From assembly GCA_043381765.1 (NCBI GenBank), contig JBHJMP010000890.1:1-35272 (forward strand): DNA of 35,272 nucleotides. Reading direction: 5' to 3'. The notes below the pieces were generated by a model. The model did not search any database. It saw only the letters and a program-made list of their open reading frames with translations, and was not told where the DNA came from. Source of the DNA: Collodictyon triciliatum. Its lineage: Eukaryota > CRuMs. The position numbers and the translations under genes were made by a program. Positions 21,241 through 32,324 of the stretch are shown here, one piece after another. Every line of letters starts with the position of its first letter. Position 1 is the stretch's first letter.

Positions 21241-23942
21241 GAGCTAATTCTTCAAAAAAAAAAATTACCCATGGAGCAACCTTTCTAATGCAATATTCAT
21301 ACACTTGAAGGGTTTTGATGTTCGCTTTGTGCTTGGTCGCATCTTTTTTCTCAATTTTGGAGTATGGTAAAATCAGACATGTCCTTGGAAAACACTCGAA
21401 CGAATTCTTTATCTATGTTGGAATACGATTCGGGTTTTTCCACTGTGTTACAATCTTGATATTTCTTGGATATGCTTTTGGCATCACAACAGGGATTTAT
21501 TCAGACACGCAAAGATATGCAATTAGACATACTCCAATCCTGACCTGCTGTTTATTCAGTTGCATCAGTGCGATGAAATGTTTTTGGTTGGCATATCATC
21601 CTGATTTTTCCTCTGATGAAGTTGCCGCAAGATTGTCAATATCAGAATCATTCTTTTCTGTTATATTCATAATGGCTTCACCATATCTTAACTTTCAGAA
21701 ATATCGCTTATTCTTTATTACTTGGGCTGTAATTATGGGATATAGCGATCTAAGCATCACTGGAACTGATAAGTATAAAGCCATATACATCAAATCCATC
21801 TTATGTGCATAAAATTCACTAGTTACTAAGACAATCTCATATTACAGCAAAAAAAATTCACAAGCGGTGCTGATACTTGTAAAATACGCTCTCTTTGTCC
21901 TGCTACTGGATATTGGCTCTTCGTACCAAAAGAAGATATTTGAAATGGTTGAAACCAGACGGCAAGAAGCTGTGACGGTAAAACTGTTGAATTGCGAATG
22001 TTGTCTGTAAAGTTGTCCAACATCTCAAATCATATATATATTTTAACCGGCTTTGCATTAGAAAACAAAAAGAGTGGATGCCTATCAGGGCCGCATCGAG
22101 TCAATCATCCTCTCAGTCTTGCCGCATGCCTTATACGAAAAATTGAAGGCTGACCAGCACCAACCTCCTTCTCTCTCACGTGAATGTTGCGTCCTTTCCA
22201 TCGAGTTTACAAACCTGCTTTCCTTGCTTCAATCAAACCCACCCAGCGAGCGTCTCGCGGAAATACAAGGTAAGACTTTGGTTTTCATGTGGCGAATGGT
22301 CACAAGCTCTCGCTTTGTTGCAAAATAAAAGAAGATCATGGGCACAGACTGTCATGCAGACAGCTTATATATCCTGATATTTGCTCTTTTCTTCCTTTTT
22401 CTTTCTCTTTTCTTTTTGTTTCTTCTTTTTCTTCCTTTCTTTTTCTTTTGCATAATTCATACTTGATACCCAGGCCTATACTCCACCCTGCGAGCTGCAG
22501 CTGAGCTCTACGAGATCGAAGGCGTACGCACAGTCAACACTACTCTAGTGGTAATTCGAGCTGATATCTCCTCAAAAATCTAAAATATGTTTTCTTGTTT
22601 TCTTGTTTTCTTGTTTTGTAATAACAATGATAACAATGGTAACAATAATACTGCTCATGTGTATCGTTCCAGAGCTGGCTATTGTAATCCCAACCGAAAA
22701 AAAAATAAATAAAGAATACTGACAAATCTTCGGACAGTTTGTCTGCGGACTACACTCGGCAACAGCAAGGTCCGTACAGCAATGTCTCAACTTCAGCTTA
22801 CAGGTACTTCTATGCGAATACACACAAGGAAACGGGGGGAAAAATAACAGAACTCGAGCTGGGCGTCTCAGATGCTATGAAGACAAGGCGTCACATTTCA
22901 CTGGATCACTAGGTCGCGTCTGTTGCTGCACAAATAAATAGGGACTGGGTAAGTCAATTGGAAAGTAAAATCAGCATCAGCTTCGGCAAAGTGATGAACG
23001 GATTTGTGGGTTTGTATCCCAGACTTAAGCAGCGCGAGCGTTGTGACTATATCTTTGCACCTGAATAACACAACCATGAATCATTATAAATTGATTGTTG
23101 CTATTGTTATTGTTAATATCATTGTTACTATGATTATTATTAGGTTTATTACTAATTTATCACTAATTTATCACTAATTTATTACTAATTTATTACTAAT
23201 TTATTACTAATTTATTACTAATTTATTATTACGCACCACAGTGGGGTGCAGGCTGTCGTTCGATGTATGGGGCGAAGTTGGTGCGTGAGGCGATTATTCA
23301 TTAATATTGTATGATGATGCAAAAGGGGTGAAATAGAAGACAAACCATAGCAATAATGACAGAATACATATCCATTTTCTTTTTTATTTTATTTTGGTTT
23401 ATTTTATTTTATTTTATTTTATTTTATTTTATTTTATTTTATTTTATTTTACTTAATTTTATTTTATATTACTTAATTTTACTTTATTCTCCTAGCAACT
23501 TTTTGACTTGTAATTTTTAACGGTATGCTCTGTAGTCGACGAGAGTCTCGGGATGCTTTACAGTACAGCTGGAAGGGAAATACAAGTATTAAGCCTATTT
23601 TTTTCTATGTTTTCTCCTCTTTTTTTTTTTCCATTCTCTCTGTCTTCTCTTCTCCCTTTGTTCTTAATTTCTTTGGATTAGTTTATACATATTCTTCTTT
23701 TCAATTTTGTAAAGGATGGTGAATTTCTTTGGATGAATAGAAAAGCAAACGTCCAAGCACGCACTGAAAAAAAGTAATATATTTATGATTTTCAGGTGTC
23801 ACCCAGAGTCGCAGCCATATCAAAGAAATGGGCAGAGTACACAATAAGTCAGAGAACAACGGATGAGGGTACACGGTACTACCTGGAGCCTATTGTGGAT
23901 ATGTGGGCGTACTACGTGAAGCAGGTCATCGAGCTGGATTGA
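17541..23942 (+). CDS. Full-length transmembrane adenylyl cyclase-like protein (M1-C1-M2-C2), probably catalytically inactive
   Basis: About 22 exons and about 1,038 residues: 17541-18046, 18240-18371, 18830-18950, 19061-19251, 19314-19409, 19514-19657, 19882-19922, 20077-20090, 20163-20282, 20359 (or 20389)-20470, 20536-20660, 20743-20883, 21006-21109, 21311-21772, 21848-21977, 22062-22269, 22474-22550, 22738-22803, 22913-23013, 23252-23280, 23536-23585, 23796-23942. A polar N-terminus is followed by 5-6 membrane helices (M1), cyclase domain C1 (FGSILLVSIEKIV to GCLMDRMAHGNLSGTV), six helices (M2, 21311-21977) and cyclase domain C2 (IILSVLPHALYEKL, CCVLSIEF, KISISFGKVMNGFV, SFDVWGEV, AGREIQVS, then TRYYLEP). 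In C1 the two metal-binding Asp positions are Ser (LLVSIE) and Thr (KILCTYY). In C2 the Asn and Arg of the WGxTVNxASRM motif are Asp and Gly. The fold is therefore recognisable but the chemistry looks lost. The start codon is the longest-frame choice; in-frame Met codons also occur at 17598 and 17682. Confidence 0.88.
21182..21366. repeat. Poly-T tract plus 127-bp segment repeated at 35024-35247 (copy 1)
   Basis: A run of about 55 T is followed by GAGCTAATTC..., an A-run and then sequence that crosses the acceptor at 21310 and the first 56 bases of the M2 membrane exon. From 21241 to 21366 it matches 35120-35247 with only a few differences. It is intronic up to 21310 and coding afterwards. 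Confidence 0.95.
23141..23231. repeat. 11-bp tandem repeat (TTTATTACTAA)n
   Basis: About eight copies, some with TCACTAA in place of TTACTAA, in the intron before the 29-bp exon 23252-23280 of the cyclase-like gene. The unit resembles a branch-point consensus (CTAAT/ACTAA), so many potential branch points precede this very small exon. Confidence 0.9.
23385..23488. repeat. (ATTTT)n pentanucleotide repeat
   Basis: About 100 bp of ATTTT units, degenerate toward the end, in the intron 23281-23535 of the cyclase-like gene. Confidence 0.93.
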
Positions 23943-26167
23943 GGATATAATGGGTCGATTAATTTTTTGCAATCCATCCTTTCATAAGATGAGTCAATTC
24001 ATTCGTACTCTTGATTGATTGGCTCTCCGCAAGAAACATAGCCAATTAGTACTTAAAAATAATAAACGAAAAATATTTCTATATTTGGTCCTTTGGTACT
24101 CTAACTATTCATCGTGCTATGAGGAAAAGAGAATTGTTGAGGTGTTTTTATTTGCAACTAACTCTGAACGATGTATTATAAATACTGAATTGGATTATCG
24201 ATTCAACTATTAAAAACGAATGTGTTAAATAAATGTGGTTGGAAAACTAATGGAGATGTTCCATAACGTAATGAGAACATTTGCACCATAGGTTATTCTA
24301 TTTTCTTACCAGCAGCGCTCACTCTTTTTCCTATATATACTCATAAAAGGCACGAATAGAATTGAAGATTTAGCGATGTATAATCCAAACTGCCTTTTTC
24401 TTTTCTTTTCTTTTAATCGCTTGAATGCTTGGCCGCTTTACCAACCGTTGCATTATACAACCGTTTTAATCCCAATCTGCACTCACCGCTCCGTGTTTGA
24501 ACCTATGCATCACTCGCAAATACTGCATATCCCATCACTTTCATCATCATTGCTGTCCTTTTTGATAACCATAAAAATCTTCTTTTCTATCAATCATTCT
24601 GTCCATTCGCTCTTATCTTCTCTCCACTGCGCCATCCGCCTTGATAGATTTTGATAATGACATTCTGCGGCCCCACTTCCTTTGATAGCCCAAAGCGCTT
24701 TGTCGGACTTATCTTTGCCTCGCGAGACCCTGACAAATGAAGGCGGTTTCCCATCCGCCTTTTCGAAATGAATCAAGACCTCTCCTTTCCCTTGAAATCA
24801 AAATCTCCTTGTTTAAGCTGCCTTTCATTTCATCTGCCATATCTCTTTCTTGTAAACCCATCACCATTATCTCAATATTGTTATTGGACATTACACCCAC
24901 TTATTGTGAAATCGATAACCATCACCGTGTGGCATAGTGTATCATGCTGGTCAAATTAGCACCCGTGACACATACCCAGCTTATTATATGTGCATGATTT
25001 TCGATGTTGCTGGGGATTATAATTATTTCTACCATCTCAACAAAACCGCCCCCTTCTATTGACTTTCCCTTAAATATCAGATACCTCGACATTTTGATTT
25101 TCCTTCTTTCGTGTCTTTCGTCTGATTGCGATGTGGCCTAACTTCTTTTGTCCATATCACTGTTTTCATTTGTGCATTTTACTTGTACCTACCTCTGAAT
25201 GGGCGCATGGTTATTCTCATATTATTGTCGACTACACAAGCATATGAACCTGTCATAAGCTCACACAGACACCGTACCCTTTCATAACCCCTAAGATATG
25301 CGTGTGCATGGAGAAGCTTGCGGATTGATATACAAGACCCTGTGTCCAATTCTCATCTCTAAAGACCATTCTCTTGACACCACTCTTGATTGCGATTGAA
25401 TCTTGTCCTTGAAACAGCCAACATACAGAGACCTCATCAGTATACATGGTATGCTTGGAGCTTTATGGATTCATTTGCGATATATAATATTTCTTTAGAA
25501 AGTACGCTGCACTTTGATTTGGTTGTATTTTGTCCGCAGCGAGCGCATGTGTTTTACTTTTCCATGTATCACATGCGGGTTTGTGGGGTGTACTGTAAAT
25601 GGGCTTCAAGGGAAAGACGAGTTTGAGGTTTTTGAAGCTGGAGGATTAAAGGAGATTGGGCACTTATTTCATGAGACCGTCGCTTATTTGTCAGTATGTA
25701 AGATTACGTTTGATGCAGCTTGATGAACTTTGGTATGATGTTAGGTTTACAAGTAAGCCGTTTGGTCGCTTAGGTGAAATAAAAAGAATGAGTTGGTGAG
25801 GCCATTATTTATCGCATTGTTCGATTGGTCGGGATGTTGCTTTCAGCCAAATACCGCTGTGTTGGGATATGTCTCTTTTGCGCAGGTGTCTGGATATTAT
25901 GCAGCGGGTAGAAGAGATGGGTTAATTGGATTGAAAACAAAAATCTAAAACAAAAATCTAAAACAAAAAAAAAATAAGAAAAGGAGAGGGAGGAACAGAG
26001 AAAGGCTTTGTTTTGAAGACATCGATATCAATGGTCCCGGTTGGATCTGGATGCCGTCGTCGTGCTGTGGTGTAGAAGAACCAACCCACGAGCAAATACC
26101 ACAACTCAAGTCCATTTTGTTCTTCGCTCAGGGTTTCTGTGCAACGCCGCAGTGACGATCGTCAAAT
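23943..26167. other. Intergenic region, no confident gene
   Basis: Over 2.2 kb between the cyclase-like stop and the next start I could not build a spliced gene. Two minus-strand stretches have coding-like composition: 24777-24597 (contains SFVRVSRGKDKSDKALWAI) and 25415-25270 (contains GVKRMVFRDENWTQG). They may be exons of an unrecognised minus-strand gene. A plus-strand stretch near 25510-25700 is also open. A-rich repeats lie at 25938-25985. None has a firm family match. Confidence 0.5.
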
Positions 26168-27359
26168 ATGAGCCAGATGAGCGAAGCGGCAAGTTTGCCT
26201 CCAGAGACCGAGGAGTTGAAAGCATGGATCAAGGAGCAACTAACTGTCGAGCTCGTACGCTTCTCTCTCATAGTTCCATGTGCTGAATACTCTTCTTTTC
26301 TTTTGCGACGTCTATACATAGTGTCTCTATATCCGATGGTCACTTTGGACATCAGAATACAAATATTGAGGCTGCCCGGCTATTGTCTTTTATTTATCCT
26401 CTACTTCCTACCTTCCAACCCGACATGCCTCATTATTTATATCTATATTTTTCTTTCCCTTTGTTCCTTTTCCTGAAACAATCCATTTATTGATTTATTA
26501 TTACTTTTTGTAATATATTATCATGTCTTTTTATGCCAGTTTGATCCTCTTTCACAAAACTACGTATTTTTCTATTCATGATGGTTCTTTTTTATTGATT
26601 TTTTTTCAAGTACAAATTCTATCATTAAAAAAAAGGATCGAATCAAGGCTGCTGGGAGTATGGCGATTCCGTTGCCTGTCAAGAATACTAGTATCGTGAA
26701 GGAGCAAAAGAAGATATACAATCGAGTGGTATTTAATATCTTATTTTCCTGTCTCATTTTAAAAAATAATTTCTTTTATATATAAGCCAAAAGAAAATAC
26801 ATGTAGCTTATGACGAGTATATCATTTATATAAATTATGCTGATGTCTTCAGGAGGTAGATACCGGATTTGATTTTGATCAAATCGTCCAAATTATGGTG
26901 TCAGATTCTGTTGCTTGTGCAAAAAAACCGAACCACTCATTTTGCCATGTATCCCTTCCTTTAATTTCAATTACATTAGTTCTTTCGAAATCATACTTTG
27001 GCCCCAACTTTGACGATATTGACCATGAAACACAGGATTTAATTTGTAAGGATTTATATGATTCAATAAATCTCTTTTCAGGTGCTGCTCTTCAAAGATA
27101 TGCAGAAGCCGCCGCTAATTTTGCCGTATGTGTACCAAAACAACAAGGCAAACAAGCTTGTCGACTGGTATGTGACCAGACATTCGACTTTCACTTGTAG
27201 CACACTCGAGCACATTGTGATTTAGTTGTGAAGTTGGATACGATATTTTGAATATATTCAAGGCTTGTTAATTATTTACATCTAATTGCAATTATTGTAG
27301 GATATTGATTAATAACGACATGAAACGAACTGTCCTTCAAGTCAAATACTACAAATAAA
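26168..27359 (+). CDS. Small unrecognised protein, five-exon model
   Basis: ATG at 26168 opens MSQMSEAASLPPETEELKAW. Exons: 26168-26254, 26636-26728, 26853-26897, 27082-27167 and 27297 to a stop near 27357, giving about 125 residues in phase. Segments include RIKAAGSMAIPLPVKNTSIV, TGFDFDQIV, then KDMQKPPLILPYVYQNNKAN and a C-terminus NNDMKRTVLQVKYYK. It looks like a small soluble alpha-rich protein. An alternative is that the third exon reads straight on to a stop at 27200 in another frame of the last exons (containing YFGPNFDDIDHETQDLI), which is also protein-like, so the 3' half is uncertain. I do not recognise the family. The exon 2 acceptor follows an A-run rather than pyrimidines. Confidence 0.5.
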
Positions 27360-27386
27360 TCCTGGGAAAATTGGGCACTTTCTCTT

Positions 27387-27394
27387 TCTATTTT

Positions 27395-27433
<39 letters not shown>

Positions 27434-27434
27434 C
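27387..27434. repeat. (CT)n(AT)n microsatellite
   Basis: About 20 bp of CT dinucleotides run into about 24 bp of TA dinucleotides, downstream of the small gene ending near 27359. Confidence 0.93.
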
Positions 27435-27661
27435 GAATGCAGTGGCTGTGCTATACCTGCTGTCGCGTTACAGAATTCAATTCAGAAAGAAAGCTGCTTC
27501 AAGACTCTGAGCGCCACCCCGAATCTTTCTGTCAGGGACCATGTACATCGGAATATCCAATTGCCACGTCTCTGGCACCTGCAGCGGCTCCTGTTTTGCT
27601 CAGGAAATCCCATTCCAAATATACCATACACAACACACCGGAGTTTTCTTAACTTGGAACA

Positions 27662-28250
27662 TCACCGGGACACCTCTTGTTCCCGCGTTACCGGGTTATA
27701 CCATTTCCCGTTATTCGCAGAATTCTTCCTTCGATAATATAAAAAAGAAAAAAAAAGCAAGCAACAAGAAGAGGGAAGCAAAAGAAGAATAAAGCAGACA
27801 ATCAGAACCAAAACCAATGCAAGAGAAAATCCCCGAAATGATGAATCCAAGCAAACAAAGCCACCACAAGGAAGCCCGACTTGCAAGAAACCCACACAAG
27901 GCCATAGCGACGCCTTCCATAAACCTATTGCGCTTCTGAGTGCAGAAATTGGGGAACCCGCACATCGCAGAGAACATATGTGCGTAAACCCCCACCAACC
28001 AATCCGCAGCTTCGCACTTTCCTTTGATCGTGTCCTGCGTCTGTGGCTGTGGCTTCGCTCGCCCATAAGCCACTTTCGAGCCCTGCTGGGTTTGCCAGGC
28101 AATCATTCGCGGTGGGCTGAGTTGAGCCGCGAGTGTTTGCAAACCAACCTGTGTTATGTAACGAGGATGAAAGTTGTAGAGAGCAGAGGCAGAGGCCCCG
28201 CGCTTTGAAGCCGGGCAAACTATTGTCGTAGTGGCGGGGTTCTCAGCCAA
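27662..28250 (-). CDS. Possible membrane protein in a GC-richer block, unrecognised
   Basis: Two overlapping minus-strand frames are open in this GC-richer block: 28102-27662 and 28250-27711. The first ends with a strongly hydrophobic stretch (SLALVLVLIVCFILLLL), then YYRRKNSANNGKWYNP and a stop, which looks like a membrane helix with a short basic cytosolic tail. The second holds FMEGVAMALCGFLASR. Because higher GC content lengthens open frames on all strands here, and a plus-strand frame (27978-28208) is also open, this may equally be non-coding 5' sequence of the sterol reductase gene. Confidence 0.25.
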
Positions 28251-28273
28251 CAGAAAGAGTGCCCTTTTCTATT

Positions 28274-28320
28274 CGTTTTTCTCTTTTTTTCTCTTTTTTT
28301 CTCTTTTTTTCTAGTCTTTT
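28274..28320. repeat. Pyrimidine-rich (TCTCTTTTTT)n tract
   Basis: Four near-identical units of C, T and long T runs upstream of the sterol reductase gene. It may be part of the promoter or an acceptor tract of a 5' UTR intron. Confidence 0.8.
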
Positions 28321-28439
28321 TTCACTCCAATTTTGTGAAAGATGGTGAGGGGTTTTTGCTTTGGTTTGAGAGAGTGCCTTGCTGTCGACCAGGTTGCCGC
28401 ATTACTAACTTAACCTTTAGTTGCCTTGGATCAAAGCCG

Positions 28440-31320
28440 ATGACTTCGCCGTGGATCGAGCTTTACCCTCCCGTCCGTTCCCTCCCCGGAGAATACGCAG
28501 ACTCCGTTCCGCCACTGCTTGGCGAGTTGTATGCCCGCATTCCTCTAGTCACTCTTGAGCCAGTGAGTCACGTGATGCTCTTAGAAAGAGACGTCTTGCC
28601 CCTTACGCAACTCTCTTTCTCTAACTTGTCCCCTGGTCATTTTAAAAAAAAACCTAACTCGCCACTGAGTCTCTTGTCGCTCTTTTGCGATAGTGCCCTA
28701 TGCTTTGTGTTTCCCAGCACATAGAAGTGGATGCGCTTCGCCTCTCTTTCAGTCATGCACAAACGAACATAGTCTGTCATACGCTCACCCCTTGTCACAG
28801 GTTCTTGTATACGGAGGCTTCTTGCTATTCCATTTCGTTGGTAGCCTGCTCATCCCCGGAAAGTGAGACCTCTGCGATATTAACATGCAAATGAACATAT
28901 CTATGTCGACGCTACGTGGAAGGGAGTTTTTTTTTTTATTTTTTTATCAAAGGACAAACTTTGAAATGAGTTATGATTTCTTATGTCAATTTAGCTATTA
29001 TGATGGCCAACCCCTGAAGGATGGGAAAAAGATATCCTACAAAATCAACGGCTTCCGTATATTCGTGCTGCTGTTAGCTTCATATTTTTACGGTAGTCAA
29101 GACTTGTCTCAAGTACACGCGAATACCTAAACACGCTAAAAAAAGAGGAACCCATTAGGTGCTTACGCTGGTCTTCTCGATCCCGCATATGCCGCCAACA
29201 ACTTCGGCCCCTTGTCCCTTGTTGTATTTCTATGGTCATTCCTCTTGAGCGTATTCCTTTATTTCAAGGGGTTGTTCTCGAAAGATGTAATGAACCTCAT
29301 TTTTTCCATAACCTTGAATATAATTCCACTTCACTCATTATGTTACTAATCACTCAAGACATATGTTATCCCAACATGAGAAACCTTTTTCAAATTTCAA
29401 CTCTGTTTCACTCTGTATGTCTCCTTGTGAATTGTCCTTTCATTTTGCAGAACGGAGTCACAGGGAACATAGTATATGACTTTATCATCGGGACTCAGCT
29501 GAATCCTAGTCTATTCGGCGTTGATATTAAGATGTACTCTCTGAAACCAGGTGAACCGTATGAAAACATATAACATAGCCTTAACCCTGTGACTTCTGTG
29601 GGGAGGCTAACAAGATGCTCCCATATTATCCATATACTCAAGATTATAAGCCATCACACGCCAGCCTTATTTCTTACTGAAGACCATCATCCCTCTACCG
29701 GAGACATTAATAACCTTACGGCTCGCTTTTCACATAGGAATGATGGGGTGGACAATTCTGAATCTGTCATTTGCTGCTAAGCAACTGCAATTGTACGGTG
29801 AACTATCTTCGCCCATGATTTTTTACCAGCTCCTATCATTTGTATATGTCTTCGACTACTTCTACCAGGAGCCCCGTATGCTCTCTACATGGGACATTGT
29901 GTCTGAGCAGTAAGTCTTGGCATAACCTAATGACTTTAATGGATACATGACTCGTAAAGAGAAAGAAATTAAAACTCTAAACTGACTAACACTGCTTTTT
30001 ATCATCGCTCCTGTCAAAAATAATGTGTGTCAATTGTCTGTGAAGCTTCGGTTTTATGCTTGTGGTGAGTCTCAGTTCTGGAGGAAATAAATAATATAGC
30101 AACACTATGTGAGTCACCATGTTGTCGATATTCTGACCTGAATATATGCAAATTCATAGTTTGGAGACTACTGGTTCATTCCCTTTACCTTCTGCATTCA
30201 GGTAAAATATAGTTTGCATACCAGATAATGTCAAGGCGTGATTTTAATACTTTGCCACAATTAACATTTACTTTTTTATCGCTCACGCACAGTCAATTTA
30301 CTTGGTCACCCCTACTGTCATCCCTGAATGGAGATATGCCGTGAATATCGTGGTATTTGTTGTTGGTTCCTACATCTTCCGCACGTATGATTTTTAACTA
30401 TCCTACTCACTCGACAATGAAACATTATGGGCTCCTCATAGATGAGCACGAGATAGTTAACAAAAATTGGAATCGCCCTTTCATTTATCTCTCCAACGTA
30501 ACGTAGAGCAAACTCACAAAAGGACGAGTACAAGACAAAGGGGAAGAATGCTAAAATTTGGGGTGAACCTCCAAAGCTTGTCGCTGGAAAGCTCCTCTAC
30601 TCCGGGTTTTGGGGTTTGTACTTTTTTTTTTTTGGAAACGTAGGCTTGAATGGCGTTCACTGTTTTTACGCCAAATACCCCAAAGCTCACGTATATAAGT
30701 TATTTACGATTGTGTAAAAGCCATACTCCTGTGTTAATTTATATCTGAATAAAACCAGGAATTGTTCGCAAGCCCAACTACACTGGCGATATCCTCGTAA
30801 GTAGTCTTAAAATGCTTGATCTTTTATGCAGTCTCGGCACGTATATAACGATGGTATTCTCGCATGGACTTGTCCTTTATTACCAAACAGGTTGCCTTGG
30901 CATTCAGTCTGATGTGTGATGTGTCATCAACACCCGGCGTGAGCTTTCTTGCTGATGCGAATATCACATACTAATAATGGCCTATACACATACATCGCGT
31001 ATCGACGTATTCTAAATCTGATAATATTTTTAGGCATACTTTTATCCATTTTACCTCACTGTGCTCCTCATTCACCGTGCCATGCGTGACGATAAGTATA
31101 CCATTCTCTTTTCTCGGATTCTTTTTTTTTTTTCTACTTGGGTGATAACCCCCTTTTTATTTTTCCTTCCGCGTTTTCCTTCTCTTTCTATTCATTCTAT
31201 TAGCTCAACCCACTACTTTCCTCCTGGTTCCTCTGCAGGAAATGCCGCGAGAAATACGTTAAGGAATGGCCGGAATACTGCAAGAAGGTTCCTCATCAAA
31301 TGATTCCTTACGTATATTAA
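28440..31320 (+). CDS. ERG24: Delta14-sterol reductase (ERG24/TM7SF2/LBR C-terminal family)
   Basis: Reduces the C14-C15 double bond of sterol intermediates after C14 demethylation, using NADPH, in the ER membrane. Fourteen exons: 28440-28562, 28801-28862, 28995-29092, 29159-29286, 29451-29550, 29738-29909, 30046-30064, 30160-30201, 30293-30384, 30507-30613, 30759-30796, 30891-30938, 31034-31095, 31239-31320. The product is 390 residues, slightly shorter than usual (about 420-440), mainly at the N-terminus. Landmarks: GQPLKDGKKISYKINGFR, GNIVYDFIIGTQLNPSLFG, MMGWTILNLSFAAKQ, DIVSEHFGFMLVFGDYW, ANSQKDEYKTKG, SGFWGIVRKPNYTGDIL, HRAMRDDKKCREKY and a C-terminal PHQMIPYVY. FGFMLVFGD and the RDDKKC/PYVY ending favour ERG24 over the sister enzyme DHCR7. 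The ATG at 28440 lies behind an acceptor-like CTTTAG, so an upstream exon is possible. Confidence 0.92.
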
Positions 31321-31416
31321 AAGTCTGCTGGACGGCCAGAGGAGAACCGAATAAAAAAATATATAACGGAGTGCTCAAAGAAAAAAAGGAGAAAGGATGA
31401 GGCAAAGGAGAGTAGA

Positions 31417-31827
31417 CTAGGTGTGGCCGACCTCGAACAGAATGTCGACTCGACACCATAAAAAAAAAAAAGCCGGGCACAGAGACTGGAGAGAAGGGGC
31501 TACCTGGGCAGAGGGGTGTCATTATTCGCACCAGGGTGGACTACAGCAACGGATACTGCAACTAACCTTGAGACCTACTGGTTAAATACGCTTTCTTTCA
31601 CTTTTTTTTTTTTTTTACATTAATCTTTTCTCTTTTACTCACCCTTGATTCTGGTGGGTGGTCGGACCTGTCACATCTTCCATGCGTATATTCCATTCAC
31701 TACCCGGTTGAAGGATAAAATAGTCTTGTTTGTTTTGAATCATGACTGGCGCTATAGCTTGGGGAATACCGTGACATAGTTGGAAGGAACAAAAGCCACA
31801 GTTCCGAGCTACGATTTGCACATCCAT
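31417..31827 (-). CDS. Small unrecognised protein, three-exon model
   Basis: ATG at 31827; exon 1 31827-31643 ends at a strong donor (GTGAGT) and encodes a Cys-containing start (NCGFCSFQLCHG) followed by a beta-strand-like part (DYFILQPGSEWNIRMEDV). Exon 2 begins at 31566 (VAVSVAVVHP). The best ending splices a short exon 31448-31417 that reads DILFEVGHT and a stop, for about 84 residues. An alternative donor at 31504 lengthens exon 2. The gene ends about 100 bp from the convergent sterol reductase stop. I cannot assign a family; upstream exons as far as 32250 are possible, for example the open segment 32105-32030 with ADESIRVCGERTDLLDISEV. Confidence 0.4.
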
Positions 31828-32123
31828 TTGTTACGGGGTTGTGGCACCCGTGCAATGTTGCTTCATTTTACTCAGCCCAACGCTCGAAATCTGGCTGCCC
31901 AAAAAAACAAGATTTAGGCTGTATATCGACACTTCGATTGGCGAAACAATGGGAAGCTTCGCTAATTAAATGAGATGTAATTTGCCAATTTACAAGCTTG
32001 GTGTCGGAATTTCTTTTAGTTTATATTTTCCACAATTGTATGTCCACTTCGGAGATATCTAGAAGATCTGTTCTTTCTCCACAAACCCTGATGGACTCAT
32101 CTGCCAGATCTTAAAAAAGACAG

Positions 32124-32190
32124 AACAAAAAAGAAAAAAGAAAAAAGAAAAAAGAAAAAAGAAAAATAAAATAAAAGAAAAGGAATAAAG
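32124..32190. repeat. (AAAAAGA)n A-rich minisatellite
   Basis: About six copies of a 7-bp unit degenerating into AAATAAA-like sequence, between the small minus-strand gene and the DET1 start. Poly-Phe/Leu frames on the minus strand come from it. Confidence 0.9.
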
Positions 32191-32324
32191 AAAATAATGA
32201 GATTGAAGAGATCGAGAGGAAGCGGAAAAAGCAAGGCACAGAGACAAAGTTGTAGATTAATTTTCTGGAACAAACTTAACAACCTTAATGAAAGATCTAA
32301 CTACCAATATTTTATTATAAAGTC

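Noticed and set aside
17541-23942. Reading the cyclase-like locus as a decaying pseudogene
   Set aside because: All exons keep frame and splice sites over more than 1,000 residues, with both membrane bundles and both cyclase folds retained; only active-site positions are changed.
27978-28208. 76-codon plus-strand frame
   Set aside because: The GC-richer block is open in several frames on both strands and this one shows no motif or splice continuity.
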